Assembly (NCBI GenBank): GCA_964484935.1
Contig: CAZAFW010000002.1
Coordinates: forward strand, 1 to 64,000
From: BM714 sp964484935
GTDB taxonomy: Bacteria > Bacillota > Clostridia > Peptostreptococcales > BM714
Direction: 5' to 3'
DNA: 64,000 nucleotides
Numbering within the stretch: position 1 is the first letter of the stretch; each line of letters starts with the position of its first letter. The notes under the pieces were generated by a model. It was not told the DNA's origin. It worked only from the letters and a program-made list of their open reading frames with translations, and ran no database searches. The translations under genes and the position numbers were made by a program. This document shows positions 1-7,870 of this stretch, piece by piece.

Positions 1-764
1 ACATAGAAACATGGATCAATCTGGATGACGTAAATGAAGCCTATCTTTACAATCCCAGAAACGCCTACCAGAATTACAGCGCCGCAACAAACACTTCAGA
101 CAGTCCGCTCTATACTTATATGGGCATTTTGAAGCCCGGCATGGGAAATGTGCATTATTGCACTTCGGGCCAGTTGAACCCTTTGCTGAACGACCCCTAT
201 TATCGAACCATCGGAATCGGAACAAGGATTTTCTTGGCCGGAGCACAGGGATTTGTATCGTGGATGGGAACACAGTTTTCCTCCGGCCGCAAACGAAATG
301 GCAAAGGCCTTCCCGATGCACCGGGAGGGACTCTGGCGGTAAGCGGAGACTTGAGAAGCATGACGACAGATTTCCTTAAGCCTGCCGTATTCAAGGATTA
401 CGGAATATCCATGTTTGTGGGCATAGGGGTTCCGATACCCATTCTGGATGAAGAAATGATGTCATGCGTTTCGGTATCGGACAAGGACATCTTCACCACA
501 ATTGAAGATTACAGCGTAAAACGGAGAGACAAGCCAAGTTTGGGGACTGTTTCCTACGAGGAACTGAGAAGCGGCAATATAAACATCCAAGGAAGGAAAA
601 TACCGACCGCTCCAATAACCAGCCTGCATAAGTCAAGGCAAATAGCGGAACTGTTGAAACAAGAAATAGAAAATGGCGAATTTGAGATCAGCAAACCCGT
701 TCAGAGGTTCCCGCTAAACAGCGCCCTTAAATCTCTCGAAATAAAAAACAAGGAGGGCAGATAA
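1..764 (+). CDS. Homocysteine biosynthesis protein, COG1900/DUF39 (5' end outside window)
   Basis: Reading frame 3 is open from the first bases of the window to the stop at 762-764, so the start lies upstream; about 253 C-terminal residues are visible. The segment with GMGNVHYCTSGQLNPL, then GIGTRIFLAGAQGFV and APGGTLAVSGDL, is typical of the COG1900 (DUF39, HcyBio) family. In Methanosarcina and several anaerobes this family, with a NIL-ferredoxin and a COG2122 protein, is needed to insert sulfide into an aspartate-semialdehyde-derived acceptor to make homocysteine. No CBS domains follow, unlike some archaeal versions. The Cys in HYCTSG is a candidate catalytic residue (inference). The NIL-ferredoxin gene follows after 1 bp, so the two are surely co-transcribed. 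The family call is firm; the reaction rests on family literature. Confidence 0.85.
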   Translation, partial: IETWINLDDVNEAYLYNPRNAYQNYSAATNTSDSPLYTYMGILKPGMGNVHYCTSGQLNPLLNDPYYRTIGIGTRIFLAGAQGFVSWMGTQFSSGRKRNGKGLPDAPGGTLAVSGDLRSMTTDFLKPAVFKDYGISMFVGIGVPIPILDEEMMSCVSVSDKDIFTTIEDYSVKRRDKPSLGTVSYEELRSGNINIQGRKIPTAPITSLHKSRQIAELLKQEIENGEFEISKPVQRFPLNSALKSLEIKNKEGR

Positions 765-765
765 T

Positions 766-1185
766 ATGAAAGTAAAATGGCTTTTGACCTTCCCTCCGGA
801 ATTGACTGGGGAACCTGTAACATATGCACTGATAAAAAATTTCAATCTAAAAATTAATATACTCAAGGCTTCTATCGACCTCAATGTTTCAGGAAATCTG
901 CTTGTTCTGGCTGATGGGACTAAAAATGAAATCGGCTCCGCGCTCGCTTGGCTTAAAACCACAGGCGTAAGTGTCGACCCGGGCGATTCTCAGATTGTGT
1001 GGAACGAGGTTCTTTGTGTCCATTGCGGCGCATGCACCGCCATCTGTCCCACAAAGGCCCTTTCACTCGATCCTTCAAGCTGGATGGTTGCTTTTGAAGG
1101 CGAAAAATGCCTCGAGTGCGGGCACTGCGTTCCTGCATGTCCAATCGGCGCAATTTCAAACAACAAGGGTCTCAACAATGCATGA
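766..1185 (+). CDS. NIL-domain 2[4Fe-4S] ferredoxin, homocysteine biosynthesis partner
   Basis: The product has 139 residues. The N-terminal ~75 residues (KVKWLLTFPPELTGEPVTYA onward) form a NIL domain, the ligand-binding fold also found in methionine ABC transporter ATPases. Two ferredoxin motifs follow: CVHCGACTAICPTKAL near residue 83 and CLECGHCVPACPIGAI near residue 112, each CxxCxxCxxxCP, so two [4Fe-4S] clusters are expected. The architecture matches the electron-transfer partner of COG1900 in sulfide-dependent homocysteine synthesis. An AGGAGG-like site (aaggagggcag) precedes the ATG. The gene begins 1 bp after the COG1900 stop, and its last 8 bp overlap the start of the UPF0280 gene, which indicates translational coupling. 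Confidence 0.88.
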   Translation: MKVKWLLTFPPELTGEPVTYALIKNFNLKINILKASIDLNVSGNLLVLADGTKNEIGSALAWLKTTGVSVDPGDSQIVWNEVLCVHCGACTAICPTKALSLDPSSWMVAFEGEKCLECGHCVPACPIGAISNNKGLNNA

Positions 1186-1900
1186 GGAAAGGACATACAG
1201 AAAATTGATGCGGCCGGATGGACTGGTGAGTTTCGCGGTGATTGAAAATGAATCGGACCTGCATGTTTCAGCCGAATCCGATCTTGAGCAAAATGCCCGC
1301 TTAGCCCTTTTGGAAATACGTTCACAGTTATGCGGCTATATAAGCTGCCACCCGGAGTTCAAGTCCAGCCTTGCTCCTGTGCGTGTCGCTTCTTCCGCTC
1401 CGTTTATAATCCAAAAGATGGCGCAAGCCGCATCAATTGCAAATGTCGGCCCCATGGCATCCGTTGCCGGGGCAGTGGCTGAATTTGTGGGGAAATCGCT
1501 GCTAAAGAATTCCGACGAAGTCATCGTTGAAAACGGCGGCGACCTGTTCATTAAATGCAAAAATACCAAAAAGGTTTTAATTCATGCCGGAGACTCGGCT
1601 TTTTCTGAAAAATTGGCCATTATGCTGCAGCCTTCCGACTATCCCGCAGGAATATGCACCTCCTCGGGTAAAATAGGGCATTCGCTCAGTTTCGGCAAAG
1701 CGGATGCAGTCGTGGCCATATCACGAAACACATGCCTTGCAGATGCAGCGGCGACTGCTGTTGCAAACAGGGTGAAATGCGCTCAAGACATAGAATCCGC
1801 GCTGTTTTGGGGGATGAACCTTCCAGGAATATCCGGACTTTTAGTGATTATCGATGACAAACTGGGGGCCAGTGGAAATATTTCGCTTTCCCGTCCATAA
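1178..1900 (+). CDS. UPF0280 (COG2122) ApbE-like protein
   Basis: The product has 240 residues from ATG 1178 (MHEERTYRKLM). This start overlaps the ferredoxin stop by 8 bp and has AAGGG about 9 bp upstream; an open frame continues further 5' but without support. The ApbE/UPF0280 motifs VGPMASVAGAVAEFVG (near residue 88) and VENGGDLFIK are present. The ASVAGAVAE and ENGGD segments correspond to the FMN-transferase-like fold. COG2122 is the third component required for sulfide incorporation into homocysteine in methanogens; its exact chemistry is not settled. Placing it directly between the ferredoxin and metF supports a methionine role here rather than general flavinylation. Confidence 0.82.
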   Translation: MHEERTYRKLMRPDGLVSFAVIENESDLHVSAESDLEQNARLALLEIRSQLCGYISCHPEFKSSLAPVRVASSAPFIIQKMAQAASIANVGPMASVAGAVAEFVGKSLLKNSDEVIVENGGDLFIKCKNTKKVLIHAGDSAFSEKLAIMLQPSDYPAGICTSSGKIGHSLSFGKADAVVAISRNTCLADAAATAVANRVKCAQDIESALFWGMNLPGISGLLVIIDDKLGASGNISLSRP

Positions 1901-1917
1901 TGAAAAAGGAGCAAAAT

Positions 1918-2811
1918 ATGAAAATAAGGGAACTGTACACAAAAGACGAGCCTGTCATTTCTTTCGAAATATTTCCTCCAAAGAAAGACAAACCCATAGA
2001 TGTAGTCTATGATACAATTGAGTCGTTGAAGGACCTTAGGCCCGGATTCATAAGCGTAACATACGGCGCTGGAGGAAGCACAGCAAGAACCACAATCGAG
2101 CTCGCATCTACAATAAGAAACAAATACAAGGTTGAAACCCTTGCCCATTTGACTTGCGCCACATCAAGCAAGGATGAAATCAGCGGGATTCTGGACACGC
2201 TTGAAAAAAACGGGGTACAGAATATTCTCGCCCTAAGGGGGGACCTTCCAACCGAAAAAGGTTTCAAATTCCCGGATTCACGCAACTTCAAACATGCCGG
2301 GGATCTGGTTTCGCACATAAAAAGTCATGGAGGTTTCTGTGTTGGAGGCGCGGTTTATCCCGAAGGGCATATTGAATGCAAAAGCCTCGCATTGGACCTG
2401 CAACATGTAAAAGAAAAGGTTGATTCGGGAACCGATTTTCTGATAAGCCAGCTGTTTTTCGACAACGAACTGTATTATGATTTCCTCGACAAAGCTGCGC
2501 AAACAGGAATTGATGTGCCGATATCCGCAGGCATCCTGCCTGTAATCAGCAAAACCCAAATGGAGCATATAGTAAAACTATGCGGTTGCAACCTTCCTCC
2601 AAAATTCACCCGCATATTGGAAAAATACGCCAACAAACCCGAAGCTCTCAGGGAGGCGGGAATTGCTTATGCAATTGAACAAATAATCGACCTTCTTTCC
2701 TGGGGGGTCGACGGCGTGCACTTATATACAATGAACAGGCCCAAAACAACGCGTAAAATAATAAACAGCATCTCATACATCCGCGATGCGCTTACCAAGG
2801 AGATTGCATGA
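1918..2811 (+). CDS. metF: 5,10-methylenetetrahydrofolate reductase
   Basis: The 297-residue product is a FAD-dependent TIM-barrel enzyme that reduces methylene-THF to methyl-THF, the methyl donor for MetH. SFEIFPPKKDKP near the N-terminus, TYGAGGSTAR, LALRGDLP and the QLFFDNELYYDFL segment are classic MetF signatures. ATG 1918 is chosen because AAAAGGAG sits 6 bp upstream. An in-frame ATG at 1900 overlaps the previous stop but leaves no room for a ribosome site. The stop overlaps the next ATG (ATGA). The length matches bacterial MetF without a C-terminal regulatory extension. Electron donor (NADH or ferredoxin) cannot be told from the sequence. Confidence 0.93.
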   Translation: MKIRELYTKDEPVISFEIFPPKKDKPIDVVYDTIESLKDLRPGFISVTYGAGGSTARTTIELASTIRNKYKVETLAHLTCATSSKDEISGILDTLEKNGVQNILALRGDLPTEKGFKFPDSRNFKHAGDLVSHIKSHGGFCVGGAVYPEGHIECKSLALDLQHVKEKVDSGTDFLISQLFFDNELYYDFLDKAAQTGIDVPISAGILPVISKTQMEHIVKLCGCNLPPKFTRILEKYANKPEALREAGIAYAIEQIIDLLSWGVDGVHLYTMNRPKTTRKIINSISYIRDALTKEIA

Positions 2812-3464
2812 AGATAGACAGGCAAGAAGTCAGAAGATACTTGGGCTTCGGCAAGAAGACCGCAGACGGCAAAACCGAAAAAGCGATTGACGCATGCATA
2901 ACAGAAGTCAAACGGCGAATGCATCCTCGGGAAATCCACCATACATTCAATATAATTAGGGATGGCGGTCAGCTACGCGTTGATGCTGAAAATCTGAACT
3001 TGGAAGGCGAATCCATACGAATCCATTTGTCGAAGTCCCGACTTTGCGTTATTATTGCCGCTACCTTGGGCCCGGAAATCGACAAGACCATAAGATACAT
3101 AAGCAGAAAGAATTTGTCCGAGGCAATTATTATGGATGCAGCCGCCACAGCCGCCATAGAAGCCTTCTGCGACGAAATCGAATCTTCCGTGATTTCACAG
3201 GCTAAAGAAAACGCTTTGTTCGCCACACACAGGTTCAGCCCCGGTTATGGCGATTTGCCCCTTTCCGTCCAGCCCCACATTCTAAGAGCGCTGGACGCGC
3301 CCCGAAAAATAGGATTGACTACTACTGAAAAACTCGTCATGATACCGCGAAAATCCGTCACAGCCATAATCGGTTTGCAGGAACATACTGCAAGCTCGGC
3401 CAAACCGCACTGTAAAACTTGCATGCCGGGACTTCAATGCCCTTACAGAAAGGGAGATGATTGA
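2808..3464 (+). CDS. Stand-alone methionine synthase activation-domain protein
   Basis: The product has 218 residues. The AdoMet-binding signature RFSPGYGDLP lies near residue 144, corresponding to the RxxPGY motif of the C-terminal activation domain of E. coli MetH. The MetH encoded next to it ends after its B12 domain, so this gene supplies the missing domain in trans. Its role would be reductive remethylation of cob(II)alamin with AdoMet. An ATGA overlap links it to metF, and its 3' end overlaps metH by 8 bp. A Cys-rich tail (HCKTCMPGLQCPYRKG) is unusual for the domain and could carry an Fe-S cluster or metal (inference). Split MetH systems are known in Clostridia and Thermotoga. Confidence 0.87.
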   Translation: MKIDRQEVRRYLGFGKKTADGKTEKAIDACITEVKRRMHPREIHHTFNIIRDGGQLRVDAENLNLEGESIRIHLSKSRLCVIIAATLGPEIDKTIRYISRKNLSEAIIMDAAATAAIEAFCDEIESSVISQAKENALFATHRFSPGYGDLPLSVQPHILRALDAPRKIGLTTTEKLVMIPRKSVTAIIGLQEHTASSAKPHCKTCMPGLQCPYRKGDD

Positions 3465-5853
3465 TTTGAACATATTTGAATTGAAAAGAAAAATCGGAAA
3501 AGAATTTATTTTCTTTGACGGAGCTATGGGAACAATGCTTCAAAAATCAGGTCTTCCCTCAGGCGGTCTTCCGGAAGAATACAATTTCACCCATCCTGAA
3601 ATCATAGCAGAAATACATCGGCAGTATTCGGAAGCAGGCGCCGATATAATAACCACAAATACCTTCGGAGCAAACGAAATAAAGCTTGAAGATTCGGTTT
3701 ATTCGGTTGAAGATGTCATTGGGCAGGCCGTGGCTTTGGCGAAAAACTCTTCTGGCGGAAAGCTTGTGGCTTTGGACATCGGTCCAATAGGCCAATTGAT
3801 TGAGCCCATAGGCGACTTGAGTTTTGAACGCGCCTACCAAATATTCAAGCGTCAAGTGCTCGCCGGAGCCCAGGCCGGCGCAGACGTCATTCTCATTGAA
3901 ACGGTCTCCGACCTTCATGAAATGAAAGCGGCTATATTTGCAGCCCGCGAAAACTCCAATCTGCCTGTATTTGCCACTATGACTTTCCAAGACGATGGAA
4001 GAACCCTTACAGGCACAGACCCCGAAACAATGGCTCATGTAATAGGCAGGCTGGGGGTCGCGGCTCTTGGTGTAAATTGTTCTCTGGGCCCCTCCGAATT
4101 GCTGCCCATTGTCGCCTCGATGAGCAAAGCCACCGATGTTCCGATCATGGTGCAGCCAAATGCCGGACTGCCCAGGATAATAGACGGCATGACTTCCTTT
4201 GGCATATCCGCCCAAGATTTTGCCGAAAAAACAGCTTCCCTCGCAAAGGCAGGAGCTTCGGTTCTTGGGGGTTGCTGCGGATCGACTCCCGAATTCATAA
4301 TAAAAGTGATAGAAATGACAGCTGATTTGTCTCCCGTTTCCATAGAAGCAATTAAATCCACAGTCGTCTGCTCATCGACAAAAACGGTGCATATTGGAGG
4401 CGACCCCGTTCTTATTGGCGAAAGAATAAATCCCACCGGGAAAAAATTCCTCAAGGAAGCCCTGAAAAGAGGTTCCTTCGACCAAATTGTCACGGAAGCC
4501 ATTTTGCAGAGAGAGGCCGGAGCTTCAATACTCGATGTCAATGTCGGAATAAGGGAGATTGACGAAGAGCTTGCAATGGTCAAGGCGATAAGGGAAATCC
4601 AAGACGTATTGGACACTCCTATACAAATCGACAGCACAAAGCCGGCAGTACTCGAAGCCGCTTTGCGAATCATAAACGGGAAGCCTATCATAAACTCTGT
4701 AAGCGGTGAAGAAAAAAGCCTCGACTCCATACTTCCTTTGGCCAAAAAGTACGGAGCCTGCATATTGGGTCTGACTCTCGATGAAAATGGAATACCAAAG
4801 ACGGCTGAAGAAAGATTGAAGGTTGCCGGAAAGATAATAAGAAGAGCTCTTGATGAAGGGATACCAAAAGAGGACATATTGATCGACTGCCTTGTACTTA
4901 CTGCGTCTGCGCAACAAAAGGAGGTTTCAGAGACCATAAAGGCAATAACTCTGATAAAGAATGAATACGGTGTCAAAACGATCCTTGGGATCAGCAACGT
5001 CTCGTTCGGTCTCCCTGAAAGAAATCTTCTAAACGGCACTTTCCTTGCAATGGCGCTTACAGCAGGCCTTGACGCGCCAATCGTCGATCCCTTATGCCGG
5101 AACATACAGAACGTTGTAAAGACTTTCAGGGTTCTTGCAGGAAAAGACGAAAATGCCGCCGACTATCTGAATTCATTCAGTGACCAACCTAAAACAGATG
5201 CCGTCAGTCCGCAAGCATCCAAAAAAACTCTTGGGGAAATCATTGTCGACGGGCAGAAGGGAATTGTCAAAGATGCGACACTGGAAATGCTGAAGACAAT
5301 GGACGCCATGGAAATAGTGAACGAACACTTGATACCTGCTTTGGATTTTGTCGGTGAACAATATGAAAAACGCAAACTGTTCCTTCCTCAACTCATAAGG
5401 TCCGCCGAGACAGTCAAGAGCTCTTTTGAAATACTGCACGAGCATATTTCAAGGGACGGCAAACCCCGGCTTAACAAAGGCGGCATAATACTCGCCACCG
5501 TAAATGGAGATGTCCACGACATTGGAAAAAACATTGTCAAGACTCTGCTTCAAAACTATGGCTTTGAAATCTTGGATTTGGGCAAAAATGTTTCCCCTCA
5601 GACAATAGTCGATGAAGCGTTGAAAAACGACATTAAACTGGTTGGCCTAAGCGCGCTAATGACAACTACTGTCGATGCCATGTCGGAAACAATCAAATTG
5701 CTTCATTTGCATCATCCATCCTGCCGAACTTTTGTAGGCGGGGCAGTATTGAGTCCGGAGTTGGCAAAACAAATAGAAGCCGACTATTACGGAAAAGACG
5801 CCAGGGCGGCTGTCTCCATTGCACAAAGTTTCTTCAAACAGGCATTGACTTAA
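3457..5853 (+). CDS. metH: B12-dependent methionine synthase lacking the activation domain
   Basis: The product has 798 residues in this order: homocysteine methyltransferase barrel (1 to ~290; zinc ligands Cys in GVNCS near 205 and GGCCGS near 270), pterin/methyl-THF binding barrel (IGERINPTGKK near 319 to ~560), cap helices, then the B12 Rossmann domain with DVHDIGKNIV near 685, whose His is the lower cobalt ligand, and GLSALMTTT. E. coli MetH has ~1220 residues; the missing ~350 correspond to the activation domain encoded by the preceding gene. The ATG at 3457 touches the AGGGAG site, whereas TTG 3466 lies 9 bp after it and may be the true start. The operon makes methionine from sulfide plus methyl-THF. 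Confidence 0.93.
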   Translation: MIDLNIFELKRKIGKEFIFFDGAMGTMLQKSGLPSGGLPEEYNFTHPEIIAEIHRQYSEAGADIITTNTFGANEIKLEDSVYSVEDVIGQAVALAKNSSGGKLVALDIGPIGQLIEPIGDLSFERAYQIFKRQVLAGAQAGADVILIETVSDLHEMKAAIFAARENSNLPVFATMTFQDDGRTLTGTDPETMAHVIGRLGVAALGVNCSLGPSELLPIVASMSKATDVPIMVQPNAGLPRIIDGMTSFGISAQDFAEKTASLAKAGASVLGGCCGSTPEFIIKVIEMTADLSPVSIEAIKSTVVCSSTKTVHIGGDPVLIGERINPTGKKFLKEALKRGSFDQIVTEAILQREAGASILDVNVGIREIDEELAMVKAIREIQDVLDTPIQIDSTKPAVLEAALRIINGKPIINSVSGEEKSLDSILPLAKKYGACILGLTLDENGIPKTAEERLKVAGKIIRRALDEGIPKEDILIDCLVLTASAQQKEVSETIKAITLIKNEYGVKTILGISNVSFGLPERNLLNGTFLAMALTAGLDAPIVDPLCRNIQNVVKTFRVLAGKDENAADYLNSFSDQPKTDAVSPQASKKTLGEIIVDGQKGIVKDATLEMLKTMDAMEIVNEHLIPALDFVGEQYEKRKLFLPQLIRSAETVKSSFEILHEHISRDGKPRLNKGGIILATVNGDVHDIGKNIVKTLLQNYGFEILDLGKNVSPQTIVDEALKNDIKLVGLSALMTTTVDAMSETIKLLHLHHPSCRTFVGGAVLSPELAKQIEADYYGKDARAAVSIAQSFFKQALT

Positions 5854-5901
5854 GCGAAGGTTCGATATAAAATAGTGACAATATATTTTGGAGGAAAAAT
5901 C

Positions 5902-6006
5902 ATGAAACATCCAAATGCGAATATGTCTTCACAATTTAAAACTTTCTTTTTTAGCTGGGGCTTTATATTTAGCGCCGGGCACTTGACATGCAAATCAAAG
6001 TCATAA
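5902..6006 (+). CDS. Phe-rich leader peptide upstream of pheA
   Basis: This 34-codon reading frame has a strong GGAGG site 7 bp upstream of ATG 5902. Residues 12-23 contain six Phe and one Trp (FKTFFFSWGFIF, positions 5935-5970). This matches the logic of E. coli PheL, where scarce charged tRNA-Phe stalls the ribosome. It is followed 44 bp later by an intrinsic terminator and then by pheA, the first enzyme specific to phenylalanine. The peptide itself is likely non-functional apart from being translated. No T-box motif is visible. The sequence supports the open frame, the Phe run and the terminator; the attenuation mechanism is inference. Confidence 0.72.
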   Translation: MKHPNANMSSQFKTFFFSWGFIFSAGHLTCKSKS

Positions 6007-6049
6007 AAAGAAAGAGTGAAGCTTCCGCATAATCGACCAAAGTTGACTG

Positions 6050-6078
6050 GAAGGCTCTTTTGAGCCTTCTTTTTGTTT
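6050..6078 (+). terminator. Attenuator terminator before pheA
   Basis: GAAGGCTC (6050-6057), loop TTTT, GAGCCTTC (6062-6069), then a T-rich tract TTTTTGTTT. It lies between the Phe leader peptide and pheA. A competing pairing is possible: AAAGAG (6011-6016) with CTCTTT (6055-6060), and CTTCC (6022-6026) with GGAAG (6049-6053). This would break the terminator stem and act as antiterminator when the ribosome stalls on Phe codons. Confidence 0.8.
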
Positions 6079-6106
6079 ATCAATTTTACTATGGAGGATA
6101 CATACA

Positions 6107-6952
6107 ATGATAGTTACCAATATTTCGGAAATCGAAGGCAAATCAATAGGACACATCGGCAACAATGGCTCCTACAGCCATGAAGCCGCCAAAAAATATT
6201 TTGAAAAAGGTTCATTCACCTCTTTCAGCCACTTTGAAGACGTGTTCATGGCGCTTGAAAACAAAACTGTGGAATATGGGGTTGTCCCAATCGAGAACTC
6301 ATCAACAGGAGGAATAAGGGATGTCTATGACCTGCTCGTCAAGTGCAACGTCAGAGTAACAGGAGAGGTGTACCTGAATATCGAGCACCATCTCATCGGA
6401 CTTCCCGATGCTACACTCGAAGACATTAAGCTTGTATGTTCTCATCCTCAGGGCCTTATGCAGTCGTCGGAATTCATACGGATGAACGACCTTGAAACCA
6501 AGCTGTGCAAAGATACCGGTTCTGCAGCTTCTTTCGTAAAATATGGCAAAGATAAAAATTGCGCCGCAATAGCATCGGAATCGGCACGGCGGATACACAA
6601 TCTGAAAATATTGAAAAAGGACATAAGCAATTTCAGGCACAACACAACACGCTTTTTCATTCTTTCTCAAAAGCCGGCCATGCCCGTTACCGACTCCATT
6701 ACAAGCCTTGTTTTTACAACGAAGCATGAACCCGGGTGTTTATACGGGGCTTTAAAGCATCTATCCGATTATGGAATAAACATGATGAGGATAGAATCCC
6801 GCCCAATAGAAAACAGGCCTTGGGAGTACTATTTCTTTGTCGATATTGAAGGTTCTTTGATGGAAGAAAAAATAAGCTTGGCACTCCAAAACCTGGAAAA
6901 ACAAACCATCTTCTTTAAAATACTTGGATCATATAAAAAAAGTTGCTTATAA
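6107..6952 (+). CDS. pheA: Prephenate dehydratase
   Basis: The 281-residue product converts prephenate to phenylpyruvate. The N-terminal catalytic part includes GSYSHEAAKKYF near residue 21, VPIENSSTGGI near 63 and the TRF motif (NTTRFFIL near 178) required for activity. The C-terminal ACT domain (from ~195) has GALKHLSDYGINMMRIESRP, corresponding to the GALV and ESRP motifs that bind Phe for feedback inhibition. There is no chorismate mutase domain, so it is a monofunctional enzyme. TATGGAGG precedes the ATG. The gene stands alone between an upstream attenuator and a downstream terminator. Confidence 0.95.
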   Translation: MIVTNISEIEGKSIGHIGNNGSYSHEAAKKYFEKGSFTSFSHFEDVFMALENKTVEYGVVPIENSSTGGIRDVYDLLVKCNVRVTGEVYLNIEHHLIGLPDATLEDIKLVCSHPQGLMQSSEFIRMNDLETKLCKDTGSAASFVKYGKDKNCAAIASESARRIHNLKILKKDISNFRHNTTRFFILSQKPAMPVTDSITSLVFTTKHEPGCLYGALKHLSDYGINMMRIESRPIENRPWEYYFFVDIEGSLMEEKISLALQNLEKQTIFFKILGSYKKSCL

Positions 6953-6967
6953 GAGCAACTTTTTTTG
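6941..6967 (+). terminator. Terminator of pheA
   Basis: AGTTGCT (6941-6947), short loop, AGCAACT (6954-6960), then TTTTTTTG. The stem overlaps the last codons and stop of pheA (6950-6952). Confidence 0.85.
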
Positions 6968-7030
6968 TTGATATCCTGTGGAGTTCTCGAACATAGTCGT
7001 TTTTTATAATGTTTATTTCAGATGAAATCA

Positions 7031-7870
7031 TCACTCATATTCAATTGCAGTCACTTTGCACCTGAACCATTCGAAATCTCCTTCTTCCAATCCCCATATG
7101 ACTTTAGCCCTGGTGGGGACAATGAACCCTCCCATATTTTCATGCCCGTCAAGAACGACTCTCCAGTCCTCCAATTTATATTCCCCTTCATTCTCCATGA
7201 ATCGTTTTGCCGAAAATGCAACCACTTCTCCCTTTTCGTTGAACTCGAATATTCCATCAGCCTCTATCCCGCCATATGCCATTTTCGCCATCGCAGAATT
7301 TTCGTCTATGGGGCTCCATTCTATGTATTCAGAAAATGCGGCTGTAGGAAACCAGGCAGTCTCGGCAAGGTATCTGAGCAAGGTCCCCTGGTCTATTTCG
7401 GGGCCTTTTGCGTCTACAAGGTTTGCAATTGACATGAGCTTTATCAGCATGCTGCCCTTTCCATTTGAATACTTGTCCATGCCATTCAAATATATCCCTG
7501 GAGCCATTCTGATTTTTGCATCCCATACGAATCCCGGCTGAGCTGTAACGAACAACTGGTTTGCCTCCAGGGGAAGCCATGGTTTGTCAAAAGCTGTTCT
7601 AAGCTCGCCAACTTGCTTCAATTTGACTGCCCCAATACTATTTTGACCGTCAAATCCTGATGTCAAAAGCCATTTTGCCACAGGACCAGGCAATTTTGAC
7701 ATTTCATCTTTAATATCCATATCAGGAATCTCTTTGTGTTTTGCCAGCAGAATTTCTTTTTCCCTTTTTACAGCACTATTGAACCTGAACTGCCCTATAA
7801 TTGAGATTGCCACAATAAGACAAATCGCCAAAACCATTAGTGCACACGCAAGCAATATGTATTTTTTCAT
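7031..7870 (-). CDS. Membrane-anchored protein of unknown function (DUF6544-like)
   Basis: The product has 279 residues: an N-terminal membrane helix (residues ~5-27, LLACALMVLAICLIVAISII) followed by a ~250-residue extracytoplasmic or cytoplasmic domain rich in Trp. Motifs include LPGPVAKWLLTSG, the repeated WxP elements (AETAWFPTAAF, YIEWSPID) and YGGIEADGIFEF. This resembles the DUF6544 (formerly DUF6920) proteins, whose function I do not know. The start overlaps the stop of the upstream membrane gene by 4 bp (ATGA). The TetR-type regulator begins the same operon, so expression probably depends on its ligand. Confidence in a real gene is high, in the family moderate. Confidence 0.75.
   Translation of the reverse strand: MKKYILLACALMVLAICLIVAISIIGQFRFNSAVKREKEILLAKHKEIPDMDIKDEMSKLPGPVAKWLLTSGFDGQNSIGAVKLKQVGELRTAFDKPWLPLEANQLFVTAQPGFVWDAKIRMAPGIYLNGMDKYSNGKGSMLIKLMSIANLVDAKGPEIDQGTLLRYLAETAWFPTAAFSEYIEWSPIDENSAMAKMAYGGIEADGIFEFNEKGEVVAFSAKRFMENEGEYKLEDWRVVLDGHENMGGFIVPTRAKVIWGLEEGDFEWFRCKVTAIEYE

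Noticed and set aside
4035..5105. Long minus-strand reading frame inside metH (356 codons)
   Set aside because: It is the antisense shadow of a highly conserved MetH and shows no family motif or ribosome site.
5853..6106. T-box upstream of pheA
   Set aside because: No specifier loop or TGG antiterminator bulge sequence is visible, and the region is short; the Phe-rich coding frame explains it better.
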